Origin: an uncultured Clostridium sp. | GTDB lineage: Bacteria > Bacillota > Clostridia > UBA1212 > UBA1255 | Length of the DNA stretch: 52,318 bases | Assembly (NCBI GenBank): GCA_900543695.1 | Contig: UQSG01000021.1 | Location: forward strand, 1 to 52,318 | Direction of reading: 5' to 3' | In this document: positions 8,157-17,942 of the stretch, one piece after another | How the letters are laid out: the number at the start of each line of letters is the position of its first letter | How positions within the stretch are numbered: the stretch's first letter is position 1 | Notes under the pieces: model-generated | What the model was told of the DNA's origin: nothing | What the model saw: the letters and a program-made list of their open reading frames with translations, nothing else | The model's database searches: none | Translations under genes and position numbers: made by a program

Positions 8157-10928
8157 ATGAAACAGGAGTATATTACGGTACATGGCGCGAGAGAAAACAA
8201 TTTAAAAAATATCGACGTGAAAATTCCGCGGGACAAGCTGGTGGTGCTGACCGGCCTCAGCGGCTCCGGAAAATCCTCCCTGGCCTTTGAAACGATTTAT
8301 GCCGAGGGACAGCGGCGCTATATGGAATCGCTTTCCTCCTATGCCAGAATGTTTATCGGTCAGATGGAAAAGCCGGATGTAGACAGGATTGACGGCCTGT
8401 CTCCCGCCATATCGATCGACCAGAAAACGACCTCCAAGAATCCGCGCTCCACGGTCGGTACGGTTACGGAAATCTACGACTATCTCAGGCTTCTGTATGC
8501 GAGAACGGGAGAGCCCCACTGCCCGAAGTGCGGAAAGAAAATCTATACGCAGACGATCGATCAGATGACGGATCACATTTTACACCTGCCGGAAGGCAGC
8601 AGAATCCAGCTGATGGCTCCGGTCGTAAGAGGGCGTAAGGGCGAATATACGCGCCTGATTGAGACGCTTCGCAAGAAAGGGTATTCCAGGGTACGGATCG
8701 ATGGCGAGCTTTACGGACTGGACGAAGAAATTACGCTTGACCGCTATAAAATCCACCATATCGACGTTGTTGTAGACCGGCTTGTAATGCGGGAAGGACT
8801 GCAGGGACGAATCAGCGATTCCCTAGAGATTGTACTGACGCTTGCTTCCGGACTTGCCCTTGTCAACGTGGCGGAGCCGGACGGGAAAGAAGCGTACGAT
8901 CTGATGTTCAGCAGCAATTACGCCTGTCCGGAATGCGGGATCAGCCTGCCGGAGGTCAGCCCGAAGCTGTTTTCCTTCAACAGCCCGATGGGAGCCTGCC
9001 CGAAATGCGCGGGACTCGGGAAAATCCAGCAGTTTGATAAAGCGTATTTTGCAGGGCGGATCGGACACAGGACATTCTACGATCTCGGAATGGCGATGCT
9101 TCTGGATTATACGATCGCACAGCGCCTGGCACTGATCGAAAAGATCAGCAAACGGTACGGATTCGATATGAATCAGGAATTTGCAGAATACCCCGATTCT
9201 GTAAAAGAGCTCATTATCTCTGGCGACGGAGGGGAATACCGCGGCCTGATCGCATCGCTGGAAGACCGGTATGAACGCAAAATGCAGGGGAGCTTTGAAA
9301 CGTATCCGCTGGAATATTATATGACGGAGTGCGTCTGCCCGCAGTGCGGCGGAAAACGTCTCAATGATAACGCGCTTTCCTTTACGGTAGGAGATCTGAG
9401 CATTTCCGATTTTACGCAGATGTCTGTGGAAAATGCGCTCGCATTTATAAGCGGCCTGCAGCTTTCGGAAGAAAAAACAGCGATTGCAGAATCAATTCTG
9501 AAAGAGCTGAAGGGACGGCTCGGCTTTCTGAAAAATGTTGGTCTCGGCTATCTGACGCTGGCGCGTTCCTCTGGTACGCTTTCCGGCGGCGAATCTCAGC
9601 GGATCCGTCTTGCCACGCAGATCGGCGCGGGCCTGATGGGCGTCCTTTATATTCTGGATGAACCGAGTATCGGTCTGCATCAAAGGGACAACGACAAGCT
9701 CCTGGCGGCGCTCAAGGGACTGCGGGATCTTGGAAATACCCTGATCGTCGTGGAGCACGACGAAGATACGATGCGCCAGGCGGACTATATCGTCGATATC
9801 GGACCGGCTGCCGGCATACACGGAGGAGAACTCATTGCGGCCGGGACGCCGGAGGAAATCATGCGCTGCGAGGCGTCCATTACAGGCCGGTATCTTTCCG
9901 GGAAAATGAAGATCGACGTACCGGCCAAGCGGCGGGAGGGAAATGGCCATAAGCTGTCGCTGAAAGGTGCCAGCATTAATAATTTGAAAAATATCGACGT
10001 AGATTTCCCGCTCGGAACATTCATCTGCGTGACAGGCGTTTCCGGCTCCGGAAAGAGCTCACTTGTCAATCAGGTGCTCTGCAGAGCAATGACGGAGGAT
10101 TATAATTTGGATGGAACGTATCGGGAGCTCATCGGAAGGGAAAACGTCGATAAGCTGATCTGCATCGACCAGTCGCCGATCGGCAGGACGCCGCGCTCAA
10201 ATCCGGCGACCTATGTAGGCGTTTTCACGGCGATCCGGGAATTGTTCGCGCTTGTTCCGGAAAGCAGAGCCAGAGGCTATAAGAGCGGCAGATTCAGCTT
10301 CAATACAAAAGGCGGCAGATGCGAAGCCTGCGACGGCGACGGAATCAAAAAAATCGAAATGCATTTTCTGCCTGACGTTTACGTTCCCTGCGAGGTCTGC
10401 AAAGGAAAGCGGTATAACAGAGAGACTTTGGAAATAAGATATAAGGGAAAAAACATCGCCGATGTCCTCGACATGACGGTGGACGACGCGGTGGAATTTT
10501 TCCGGGATCTTCCTGCGGTGCGCAGGAAAATCGACACGCTGCAGGAGGTCGGACTGGGATATATTAAACTCGGGCAGCCGTCTACGACGCTTTCCGGCGG
10601 AGAGGCGCAGCGCGTCAAACTGGCGACCGAGCTTTCCAAGGTCAGTACAGGGAAAACGTTTTATGTGCTCGATGAGCCTACGACGGGACTGCATACGCAT
10701 GACGTCAAGAAGCTGATTGAAATACTGCAGAAGCTGACCGACGCCGGAAATACGGTAGTCGTAATAGAACATAATCTTGAATTGATTAAATGTGCAGATT
10801 ATATTATAGATATGGGCCCGGAAGGCGGCAGCGGAGGCGGGAGTGTCGTCTGCGCCGGAAAACCGGAGGAAATCGCCGCGTGCGGCGCATCTTATACGGG
10901 AAGATATTTGAAAGGACTGATAAAATGA
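8157..10928 (+). CDS. uvrA: Excinuclease ABC subunit A
   Basis: UvrA, the damage-sensing ATPase of nucleotide excision repair; it works as a dimer with UvrB. Two ABC-type ATPase modules are present: the first Walker A is GLSGSGKSS from residue 33, the second GVSGSGKSSL in the C-terminal half, each with its LSGGE signature. Zinc-binding cysteine clusters (CPKCGKK, CPECG, CEACDGDG) are intact. The ATG at 8157 starts at the conserved MKQEYITVHGARENNLKN; a GTG at 8148 is an alternative. Length 923 residues fits the family. The stop codon overlaps the next start (ATGA). Confidence 0.97.
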   Translation: MKQEYITVHGARENNLKNIDVKIPRDKLVVLTGLSGSGKSSLAFETIYAEGQRRYMESLSSYARMFIGQMEKPDVDRIDGLSPAISIDQKTTSKNPRSTVGTVTEIYDYLRLLYARTGEPHCPKCGKKIYTQTIDQMTDHILHLPEGSRIQLMAPVVRGRKGEYTRLIETLRKKGYSRVRIDGELYGLDEEITLDRYKIHHIDVVVDRLVMREGLQGRISDSLEIVLTLASGLALVNVAEPDGKEAYDLMFSSNYACPECGISLPEVSPKLFSFNSPMGACPKCAGLGKIQQFDKAYFAGRIGHRTFYDLGMAMLLDYTIAQRLALIEKISKRYGFDMNQEFAEYPDSVKELIISGDGGEYRGLIASLEDRYERKMQGSFETYPLEYYMTECVCPQCGGKRLNDNALSFTVGDLSISDFTQMSVENALAFISGLQLSEEKTAIAESILKELKGRLGFLKNVGLGYLTLARSSGTLSGGESQRIRLATQIGAGLMGVLYILDEPSIGLHQRDNDKLLAALKGLRDLGNTLIVVEHDEDTMRQADYIVDIGPAAGIHGGELIAAGTPEEIMRCEASITGRYLSGKMKIDVPAKRREGNGHKLSLKGASINNLKNIDVDFPLGTFICVTGVSGSGKSSLVNQVLCRAMTEDYNLDGTYRELIGRENVDKLICIDQSPIGRTPRSNPATYVGVFTAIRELFALVPESRARGYKSGRFSFNTKGGRCEACDGDGIKKIEMHFLPDVYVPCEVCKGKRYNRETLEIRYKGKNIADVLDMTVDDAVEFFRDLPAVRRKIDTLQEVGLGYIKLGQPSTTLSGGEAQRVKLATELSKVSTGKTFYVLDEPTTGLHTHDVKKLIEILQKLTDAGNTVVVIEHNLELIKCADYIIDMGPEGGSGGGSVVCAGKPEEIAACGASYTGRYLKGLIK

Positions 10929-13309
10929 ACGGAGAATTATGCAGCGTATGTCACAAGCGGATTGCAACCGTGTTTATAACGCAGATCGATAATTCAGGGA
11001 AGCAGGTCAACCGCGGCCTGTGCCTTGTCTGCGCGAAAAAAATGAAGCTTCCGCAGGTAACGCAGTTTTTGGATAAAATGGGAATTTCGGATGAAGATCT
11101 GGAAACCATGACGGACGGGATGGAAGCGCTGATCGACAATATGAACCAGGACGGCAGCGGCGACGATCCGGAGGGCTCCGGAGAAGACGGCGCTCTGATC
11201 GGGAATGCCGAGGAGAAACCGTCCGGCACGAACACCCCGAATCTTTTCAAGCTCTTTGGCAGCATGGGAGGCTCTCTGCAGCCGCCGGACGAATTTTTCG
11301 GCGGACGCCAGAATCTTCCGGAGGAGCAGCTCCGGAACAACGGAAAATCCGGGCAGCAAAAAAAGGAAAAGCCGCAATATAAATTTTTGTCTCTGTACAG
11401 CGTAGATCTGACGGAGCGTGCGGCGCTGGGCGGCATCGACAACATTGTAGGAAGAGAACGAGAAATCGAGCGAATCATACAGATCCTGAACAGACGAACG
11501 AAAAACAATCCTGTTCTGATCGGAGAAGCAGGCGTTGGAAAAACCGCAATCGCAGAAGGACTTGCGCTCCGGATCAGCCGCGGAGAAGCGCCCGAGAAGC
11601 TGCTTGACAAAAGAATTCATCTTCTGGACCTTACTGCAATGGTGGCAGGAACGCAGTTCCGCGGACAATTCGAGGGCCGAATGAAAGGGCTGATCGACGA
11701 GGTCAAAAAAGCAGGAAACATCATCCTTGTGATCGATGAGGTTCATAACATTATGGGCGCCGGGGAGGCCGAGGGCTCCATGAATGCCGCGAACATCCTG
11801 AAGCCTGCGCTTTCCAGAGGCGAAATCCAGGTGATCGGCGCTACAACGCTGAAGGAATACCGGAAGTTTATCGAAAAAGACAGTGCTCTGGAGCGGCGCT
11901 TCCAGCCGGTGTTTGTCAACGAACCGTCCGTGCAGGAAACGATCGATATTTTAAAAGGCATTAAAGTGCATTATGAGGTATATCATAAAGTCCGCATGAG
12001 CGACGCTGTGATCGAGGATGCCGTAAAAATGTCGGAACGGTATATTACGGACCGATTTTTGCCCGATAAAGCAATCGACGTGATCGACGAGGCCGCGTCG
12101 CGCGCAAATCTGCGCAACAAGACGCTTCCGCTCATCGCGGCGAAGAAGAAGGAGGTAGCGGCACAGAACGAGAAAATTACTGAATTAGAAGCCAGGGAAT
12201 ATAAAACGGATGAGGAGCGGATGGAAGCGTTTAAAGAGATTGCGGAGGCCAAAAGCACTCTGGCGCTGCAGCAGTCCCAGCTTGCGGAGCTCGAACAGAA
12301 GCAATATATCGACCTGACATACGAGGATGTCGCTAAGGTGATCGAAACCTGGACCGGAATTCCGCTGCAGCGCGTAAGCGAGGATGAGGCGCGGAAGCTG
12401 CTGCTGCTGGAGGACCGTCTGAAGGAACACGTAATTGGGCAGGATGAAGCGATTTCCACGCTTTCTAAGGCAATTCGGAGGAATCGCTCCGGTTTCCGCA
12501 ATCATTTCAAACCGGCTTCTTTTATTTTCGTAGGACCGACGGGCGTCGGAAAGACGGAGCTCGTAAAGCAGCTGACGATCGAGCTGTTCGGAACAGAGGA
12601 CGCGCTGATTCGGCTTGATATGTCGGAATATATGGAAAAGCATACGGTATCGAAAATGATTGGTTCTCCTCCGGGATACATCGGGTACGACGAGGCGGGG
12701 CAGCTTACAGAGCGCGTCAGAAGACGTCCCTATTCTGTCATTCTGTTTGATGAAATTGAAAAAGCGCATCCCGACGTGTTCAATATGCTTCTGCAGATCC
12801 TGGATGACGGAAGGCTTACGGACAGCCAGGGACGTACGGTGAATTTTGAAAATACCGTTATCATCATGACGTCCAATGCCGGAAACTCCATCCGGGCAAA
12901 CAGAATCGGATTCAGCGCCGACGGAAGAGAGGATGCCGAGGAACATGCGAAAGACGCGCTGAAGGCGATTTTCCGCCCGGAATTTCTTAACAGGGTTGAC
13001 GAAATTATCGTATTTAACAGTCTCTCAGGCGAAGACCTCCAGAAGATTGCAAAAATTATGATGCAGGAGATCTTTTCCGAATGCCGCGACAAAGGAATCA
13101 CCCTGGAGGTTTCCGACGCCGTTTATCATTATCTTGCAGAAAACGGGTATAATGAGAAGTACGGCGCGCGGCCGCTTCGTCATCTCATTCAGAAAAAAAT
13201 TGAGGATGAACTTTCCGAGCTGTTCCTGATGGGAAAGCTCCGCGAGGGAAGCCGTGTGAAAGCTGAGCTTGATGATAAGGGTGAGGTTGTACTGCAGTGC
13301 TCTCTGTGA
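10925..13309 (+). CDS. clpE: ClpE-type Clp ATPase with N-terminal zinc finger
   Basis: Hsp100/Clp unfoldase of 794 residues that would feed proteins to ClpP. It begins with a four-cysteine zinc finger (C6, C9, C33, C36), as in ClpE and McsA, followed by a glycine- and acid-rich linker. Two AAA+ modules follow, with Walker A GEAGVGKT at 200-207 and GPTGVGKT at 537-544. A coiled-coil middle region lies between them. The ATG at 10925 overlaps the uvrA stop (ATGA), so it is translationally coupled to the repair genes; the frame is open further upstream but only as an overlap with uvrA. The ClpE name rests on the zinc finger; a ClpC-like name is also possible. The stop overlaps helD-like start codons. 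Confidence 0.88.
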   Translation: MNGELCSVCHKRIATVFITQIDNSGKQVNRGLCLVCAKKMKLPQVTQFLDKMGISDEDLETMTDGMEALIDNMNQDGSGDDPEGSGEDGALIGNAEEKPSGTNTPNLFKLFGSMGGSLQPPDEFFGGRQNLPEEQLRNNGKSGQQKKEKPQYKFLSLYSVDLTERAALGGIDNIVGREREIERIIQILNRRTKNNPVLIGEAGVGKTAIAEGLALRISRGEAPEKLLDKRIHLLDLTAMVAGTQFRGQFEGRMKGLIDEVKKAGNIILVIDEVHNIMGAGEAEGSMNAANILKPALSRGEIQVIGATTLKEYRKFIEKDSALERRFQPVFVNEPSVQETIDILKGIKVHYEVYHKVRMSDAVIEDAVKMSERYITDRFLPDKAIDVIDEAASRANLRNKTLPLIAAKKKEVAAQNEKITELEAREYKTDEERMEAFKEIAEAKSTLALQQSQLAELEQKQYIDLTYEDVAKVIETWTGIPLQRVSEDEARKLLLLEDRLKEHVIGQDEAISTLSKAIRRNRSGFRNHFKPASFIFVGPTGVGKTELVKQLTIELFGTEDALIRLDMSEYMEKHTVSKMIGSPPGYIGYDEAGQLTERVRRRPYSVILFDEIEKAHPDVFNMLLQILDDGRLTDSQGRTVNFENTVIIMTSNAGNSIRANRIGFSADGREDAEEHAKDALKAIFRPEFLNRVDEIIVFNSLSGEDLQKIAKIMMQEIFSECRDKGITLEVSDAVYHYLAENGYNEKYGARPLRHLIQKKIEDELSELFLMGKLREGSRVKAELDDKGEVVLQCSL

Positions 13310-13314
13310 ACGAT

Positions 13315-15288
13315 ATGAATGAAAAAAAGTATGCCGAAGAAACGCTGGCGGCCGTCAAACGGTGTATCGAAAAGGAATTGACGCATCTGAAGCTCCGCAG
13401 AGAGAATATCCTGGAGGAACGGAAATATTTCAGCGATTATTTTAATGAACTGAAGGAAGACGAAAAGAAGGATCTCCTGGACAATGAGCTGCTTGATACG
13501 AACGCGTACGTTTATTCGCTCCAGCTCCTTGCCAGACTCGGAAAGCAGCTGAAGGAGCCGTATTTTGCCGGATTTGTCTTTGAGGAAGACGCGGCAGAGA
13601 CGGAAGCGGAGCGCTACTATCTGAGCATTCATACGCTGCGGGATCCTGAAACGGGTGCAATTCTTACAACCGATTGGCGCGCGCCGATCGCATCCCTTTA
13701 TTATGAATCGGAACCGGGCGCGGCCTCCTTTACGGCGCCGGCCGGAAGAATAACGGGAACCTTGCGGAACAAAAGACGGTATGTTTTTCAGGACGGCACG
13801 CTCGTAAGCTATTCCGATATCGGCATGCCGTCTGACGACGAAGTGCTGTGCGAGGCGCTGCGCCGCAATACTGATACCCATATGAAAACAATCCTGCAGA
13901 CGCTCCAGAAAGAGCAGTATAAAATTGTGCGGGATTATATCGAGGGGGTATCCGTGATCCAGGGCTGCGCCGGCAGCGGAAAATCCTCCATCGCGCTGCA
14001 CAAGGCGGCATATGTTCTGTATACCTTCCGAGACAGGCTGAAAGACAGCGCGATGACGATCCTGTCGCCAAACAGCATTTTCTCGGAATATATTTCTTCT
14101 GTTTTGCCGGATTTGGGAGAGGAAAATGTAGAACGGATTCTGCCGGAGGACGTGATCCGGGACGTACTGAAAGACGTAGAGGGATACCGCTTTACCGACC
14201 GTCTTACGCAGCAGGAGCTGATCTGTACCGAAGCGGAAGAAAGCGCAGGCTGTAAACGTCTTGCTTCCTTTAAGGCAACGATGCGATTCCGCGAATACGT
14301 AACGGAATATATCGGATTTCTGAGAGGCAATATCTTTCAGCCGGAGGATCTGTATCTGGATGAGGAACTGGGCACGAAGGTAGAGGCTGAAGCTTTAAAA
14401 GAGCTCTTTTATTCGCAATATTCCGATCTTCCGATCATGGGCCGGACGGCGGCGATCGCAAAGCAGATCGGAGAACGGTATGCAATCCGCAGCCAGGAAA
14501 CACTTGAAAAGCTCCGGCTGGAATTGAATTATATGATGGTTTCTTTATCGGTTCCGGCGCTCTACCGGATGATGTACGTGCAGTATCCTGAAATCGCGGA
14601 TTACGCGCCGGCTCAGGATTCCTGGGAGGACGGCTGCGCTGTCGCGATTCTGTATCTGGCGCTGTACGAACCGGAAACGGCGGGAAGAAAATTTTACCTG
14701 ATTGCCGACGAGGCGCAGGATTTTACGCCCATTTTTCTGGAGCTGCTGAGCCGTGCCTATAAAGGGGCCAATATGCTGTTTGTCGGAGACGTCAATCAGA
14801 AGGTTTTTGGAAATGAGGGAAATTATGAGGAGGATATCCGGAAAATCATCCGGCGCCGGCCCTTCCGCACCTATCGGCTCGATACAAATTATCGTTCGAC
14901 GAAGCAGATTGCGGAATATGGCGCGCGCTATCTGCGCACCGGAGCTGCGATCCGGTGCGTCCGGGAAGGGGAGCCTCCGACAGAACTGAAAGCCGATACG
15001 CCGGAGCATGCCGGCGCGGCGGCGAAAAATTATATTTTGCAGATGGTACAGAAGGGCTACCGGAATATAGCGGTCATTTGCCGCAGCGCGGCGGAGGCGT
15101 CCTTGCTGGAGCGTGCAATCGGGCTGGAATACTCCGTATCGTCCAAAATCAATTTCCGGGTGCTTCCTTTATACCTTGCGAAGGGGCTGGAATATGACTG
15201 CGCGGCTTTATGGGACATTCCGGATGAACTGATGTACACGGCCTGCACGAGAGCCATGCATGAGCTGCTTATTATTAAGAAGGGATGA
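13315..15288 (+). CDS. HelD-like superfamily 1 helicase
   Basis: UvrD/Rep-type ATPase most like HelD, which binds and recycles stalled RNA polymerase. Residues about 1-90 form an acidic helical N-terminal arm, Walker A GCAGSGKSS has its lysine at 223, and helicase motifs continue with DEAQDF and the C-terminal GLEYD and YTACTRA motifs. About 657 residues is a normal length. The start is uncertain: ATG 13315 is used here, but GTG 13306 (overlapping the clpE stop as GTGA) and GTG 13297 are in frame. It belongs to the uvrB-uvrA-clpE operon, and whiA follows after 6 nt. Confidence 0.85.
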   Translation: MNEKKYAEETLAAVKRCIEKELTHLKLRRENILEERKYFSDYFNELKEDEKKDLLDNELLDTNAYVYSLQLLARLGKQLKEPYFAGFVFEEDAAETEAERYYLSIHTLRDPETGAILTTDWRAPIASLYYESEPGAASFTAPAGRITGTLRNKRRYVFQDGTLVSYSDIGMPSDDEVLCEALRRNTDTHMKTILQTLQKEQYKIVRDYIEGVSVIQGCAGSGKSSIALHKAAYVLYTFRDRLKDSAMTILSPNSIFSEYISSVLPDLGEENVERILPEDVIRDVLKDVEGYRFTDRLTQQELICTEAEESAGCKRLASFKATMRFREYVTEYIGFLRGNIFQPEDLYLDEELGTKVEAEALKELFYSQYSDLPIMGRTAAIAKQIGERYAIRSQETLEKLRLELNYMMVSLSVPALYRMMYVQYPEIADYAPAQDSWEDGCAVAILYLALYEPETAGRKFYLIADEAQDFTPIFLELLSRAYKGANMLFVGDVNQKVFGNEGNYEEDIRKIIRRRPFRTYRLDTNYRSTKQIAEYGARYLRTGAAIRCVREGEPPTELKADTPEHAGAAAKNYILQMVQKGYRNIAVICRSAAEASLLERAIGLEYSVSSKINFRVLPLYLAKGLEYDCAALWDIPDELMYTACTRAMHELLIIKKG

Positions 15289-15294
15289 GCGTTT

Positions 15295-16140
15295 TTGAGT
15301 TATTCCTCTGATCTGAAAAAGCGTCTTACGCTGTCAGAGCTTCGATCCAAGTGCTGTGCGTCCGCAGAGCTGTACGCGGCATTTCTGATGAACGGCAGCG
15401 CCGTTTTTACCTCCTCAGAGAAAAACGAAATTCGCAGAATCAATGCACTGGCGCAGAAAAGCGGAGAAAAATCGTTTCAAAGAAGGATTTTTATCAGAAT
15501 CAGGAACACCGGAGGCCTGCTGTGGGGAGCGGAAATCGATTCGCCCCGGGCGGCTGATCCGGAGAGTATTCTCAGAAAGGACTGCTGCTGCGCGGCCTTT
15601 TTAAGAGGGTGCTTCCTTCGGAGCGGCTACATAACATCCCCGGACAGGCCGGCGCGCGCCGATATTGCGTTTAAAGATGAGCGTGCCCTCCAGATTTGCC
15701 GGAACGCCCTGGAACGGTTGGAAATTCGATATCATTTGTCGGTACGAAACGGGAAAAAGCTTATATATATAAAAAATGCTTCGGCTGTTTCAGATTTCCT
15801 CGTGCGGATCGGCGCTGTCGGGGCAATGCTGGAATTCGAAAACAGCAGGATCATAAAAAACTATAAAAATGAGGTGAACCGGGTTACAAACTGCGACAAC
15901 GCCAATCTTGACAAAACAGTAAGCGCAGCGATGCGTCAGAAGATGCTGTTTCAGAAGTTTATGAAAACTGCGGCTTTTGACGCGCTTCCGGAACAGCTGC
16001 AAGAAATCGCACGTCTGAGAGTCGAATACGATTCTCTGAGCTTGAAGGAGCTGGGCGCGCTTCTGACACCTACCCTTGGAAAATCCGGCGTTGCGCACCG
16101 TCTGAAGAAAATTGAAGAGCTTGCAAAGCTTGCTCAATAG
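15295..16140 (+). CDS. whiA: WhiA, DNA-binding regulator
   Basis: WhiA homologue of 281 residues. The family combines an N-terminal domain related to LAGLIDADG homing endonucleases (without nuclease function) with a C-terminal helix-turn-helix; it controls cell division, and in actinomycetes also sporulation. The signature NRVTNCDNANLDKT near residues 200-213 and the C-terminal KSGVAHRLKKIEELA are clear. The start is TTG at 15295, with AAGAAGGG about 11 nt upstream; the sequence MSYSSDLKKRL is typical. Six bases separate it from the helD-like gene, so it is probably the last gene of the uvrB operon. Confidence 0.93.
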   Translation: MSYSSDLKKRLTLSELRSKCCASAELYAAFLMNGSAVFTSSEKNEIRRINALAQKSGEKSFQRRIFIRIRNTGGLLWGAEIDSPRAADPESILRKDCCCAAFLRGCFLRSGYITSPDRPARADIAFKDERALQICRNALERLEIRYHLSVRNGKKLIYIKNASAVSDFLVRIGAVGAMLEFENSRIIKNYKNEVNRVTNCDNANLDKTVSAAMRQKMLFQKFMKTAAFDALPEQLQEIARLRVEYDSLSLKELGALLTPTLGKSGVAHRLKKIEELAKLAQ

Positions 16141-16163
16141 ATATCCGAAAATATTTTACCGAT

Positions 16164-16200
16164 TTATTTCCCGGAAACGTTCATTTCCCGGGAAATAATT
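16164..16200 (+). terminator. Possible terminator after whiA
   Basis: TTATTTCCCGG (16164-16174) pairs with CCGGGAAATAA (16188-16198), an 11-bp stem directly after whiA. The 3' side lacks a clean T-run (TTGTATG), so termination is likely but not certain. It separates the repair operon from the sporulation operon. Confidence 0.5.
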
Positions 16201-16265
16201 GTATGATGTCCGCATACACGGAAAGAATCCGTGAGGACCGCGTAACAACGAAGGAGGACATCACC

Positions 16266-16592
16266 ATGAAGTTTGAACTGGCAAGGAGCGGCAATCTGCT
16301 CATTGTGCAGGTTGCCGGAGAACTCGACCACCATTTTGCAGACGAAATCAGAATGAGAATCGATGCGGAGATCATGAAGCCGCCGATAAGAAATATATTA
16401 TTCGATTTTAATCGATTGTCCTTTATGGACAGCTCCGGAATCGGGATGATCATGGGACGGTATAAAAAAATCAAAGCGCTGGGCGGAAAGGCATGGATTA
16501 TCTGCAATAATCCAAACGCTACAAGAATTCTGGAAATGTCCGGGGTTTTTAAATTCATTGAGAAATGTCGAGACGTGCATGACGCTGTATAA
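16266..16592 (+). CDS. spoIIAA: Anti-sigma F factor antagonist SpoIIAA
   Basis: STAS-domain protein of 108 residues. When unphosphorylated it binds SpoIIAB and frees sigma F in the forespore. The phosphorylation segment MDSSGIGMIMGRYK is present, with the target serine at residue 57 (or 56). The ATG at 16266 follows AAGGAGGA at 16250-16257; an upstream open frame from 16203 is not needed. spoIIAB follows 19 nt later and sigF after that, the standard spoIIA order. Confidence 0.95.
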   Translation: MKFELARSGNLLIVQVAGELDHHFADEIRMRIDAEIMKPPIRNILFDFNRLSFMDSSGIGMIMGRYKKIKALGGKAWIICNNPNATRILEMSGVFKFIEKCRDVHDAV

Positions 16593-16611
16593 CGGAAAGG
16601 ATTGAGATATC

Positions 16612-17136
16612 ATGAACGAAAACGCATACAAAAATAACAAGACGGAAATAAACAGGCTTACCGTGGAATTCTGCGCCAGATCCTGCAATGAAGGTCTGGC
16701 AAGATCCATTGTCAGCGCTATGGCGGTTCAGATCGATCCAACTCTGGATGAGCTTTCCGACATCGTTACCGCCGTGAGCGAGGCCGTGACGAACAGTATC
16801 ATTCACGGCTACGGCAAGAGCGGCAAGTCGAGAGACCAATGCCTGATTCGGATGGAATGCCTGCTCTACCGGGATGCCATAGAGGTAACCGTAACGGATC
16901 AGGGCTGTGGGATAGAAGATATACAGAAAGCAAGAGAGCCTCTGTATACCTCCTCTCCGGAAATGGAACGTTCCGGAATGGGCTTTACAATTATGGAATC
17001 GTTTACCGATCATTTCAGCGTGGAATCGGAAGTGGGAAAGGGTACGGTCATCACGCTTTATAAAATTTTCCGCTCTGTCGGCGCAGCGGAGGACGGTGGT
17101 GATCATCTGTGCGAAAGTACGACGACGCTGCCGTAA
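16612..17136 (+). CDS. spoIIAB: Anti-sigma F factor / serine kinase SpoIIAB
   Basis: GHKL-type kinase that holds sigma F inactive and phosphorylates SpoIIAA. The N box EAVTNSIIHGY, the G1 box DQGCGI and the G2 segment GMGFTIMESF are all present. Its length (174 residues) is a little over the family's usual 140-150, through C-terminal residues that overlap sigF by 28 bp. The ATG at 16612 has a GAAAGGA upstream. It sits between spoIIAA and sigF and must be co-expressed with both. Confidence 0.95.
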   Translation: MNENAYKNNKTEINRLTVEFCARSCNEGLARSIVSAMAVQIDPTLDELSDIVTAVSEAVTNSIIHGYGKSGKSRDQCLIRMECLLYRDAIEVTVTDQGCGIEDIQKAREPLYTSSPEMERSGMGFTIMESFTDHFSVESEVGKGTVITLYKIFRSVGAAEDGGDHLCESTTTLP

Positions 17137-17870
17137 AGGAACTGATCAGAACGGTTCAGAGCGGCAGTGACGCAGAAAGCAGCGCAGCACAGAAGGAAGT
17201 ATATGAAGACAATATCGGACTGGTATGGAGCGTAGTGAAAAGATACATGAACAAGGGGACAGAGGCGGACGATCTGTTTCAGATCGGATCGATCGGGCTG
17301 ATCAAGGCAATCCGGAATTTTGATCTGAATTATGACGTTTGCTTTTCGACCTACGCCGTCCCGATGATCGCCGGCGAGATCCGGCGCCATCTCCGGGACG
17401 AGGGACCGATTAAGGTGTCACGCTCTATAAAGGAGCTTGGCTTTAAAATCAAGGCATACGTAGAAGAAGCGGAACGAAAATATTTTAAAGAGCCGCCTGT
17501 TTCAGAGATCGCCGAGGCTCTGAACGTTGAGCGGGAAGAGATCATTATGGCGATTGAAGCGTCGCGGACTCCGGAATCCATTTATGCGGCGGTCGACGAA
17601 AGCGCTCCGAACCCGGAATATCTGATTGACAAGCTTACGGGATCTGAAAGCGAAGAAACTACGGGATACGACAGGCTTTTAGATCGGATTTCCCTCGAAA
17701 AGGCAATGGAAGAGCTTGACGAGCAGGAAAAAACAATTATCAAGCTGCGGTACTACAGCGATCTGACGCAGGCAAAAATTGCGGAACATCTGGGCATCTC
17801 ACAGGTGCAGGTTTCAAGGATGGAAAAGAAAATTCTGATCAAGATGCGAAAGAAGCTCAGCGTTCTGTAA
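17109..17870 (+). CDS. sigF: RNA polymerase sigma factor SigF
   Basis: Sporulation sigma factor of the forespore, 253 residues. Region 2 (DNIGLVWSVVKRY, then DDLFQIGSIGLIKAIRNFD), region 3 and the region 4 helix-turn-helix (DLTQAKIAEHLGISQVQVSR) are intact. The start is GTG at 17109, inside the spoIIAB coding sequence, with a GGTGGTGA ribosome site; no better start exists downstream that keeps the conserved MRKYDDAAVKELI. SigF rather than SigG is inferred from its place behind spoIIAA-spoIIAB. Confidence 0.94.
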   Translation: MRKYDDAAVKELIRTVQSGSDAESSAAQKEVYEDNIGLVWSVVKRYMNKGTEADDLFQIGSIGLIKAIRNFDLNYDVCFSTYAVPMIAGEIRRHLRDEGPIKVSRSIKELGFKIKAYVEEAERKYFKEPPVSEIAEALNVEREEIIMAIEASRTPESIYAAVDESAPNPEYLIDKLTGSESEETTGYDRLLDRISLEKAMEELDEQEKTIIKLRYYSDLTQAKIAEHLGISQVQVSRMEKKILIKMRKKLSVL

Positions 17871-17942
17871 AAATACGCATAAAAACATTCAGATACGAAA
17901 CAATATCTCCGTAACGGAAAATCAACGGAGGAATTGTCAGTT

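Noticed and set aside
10790..10924. Upstream extension of the ClpE-type gene into uvrA
   Set aside because: The zinc finger begins right after the ATG at 10925, which overlaps the uvrA stop; the extension reads as uvrA shadow.
17871..17942. Possible sigma G promoter (GCATA with a distant CAATAT) before spoVAC
   Set aside because: The spacer is too long and the -10 does not fit the CATnnTA pattern.
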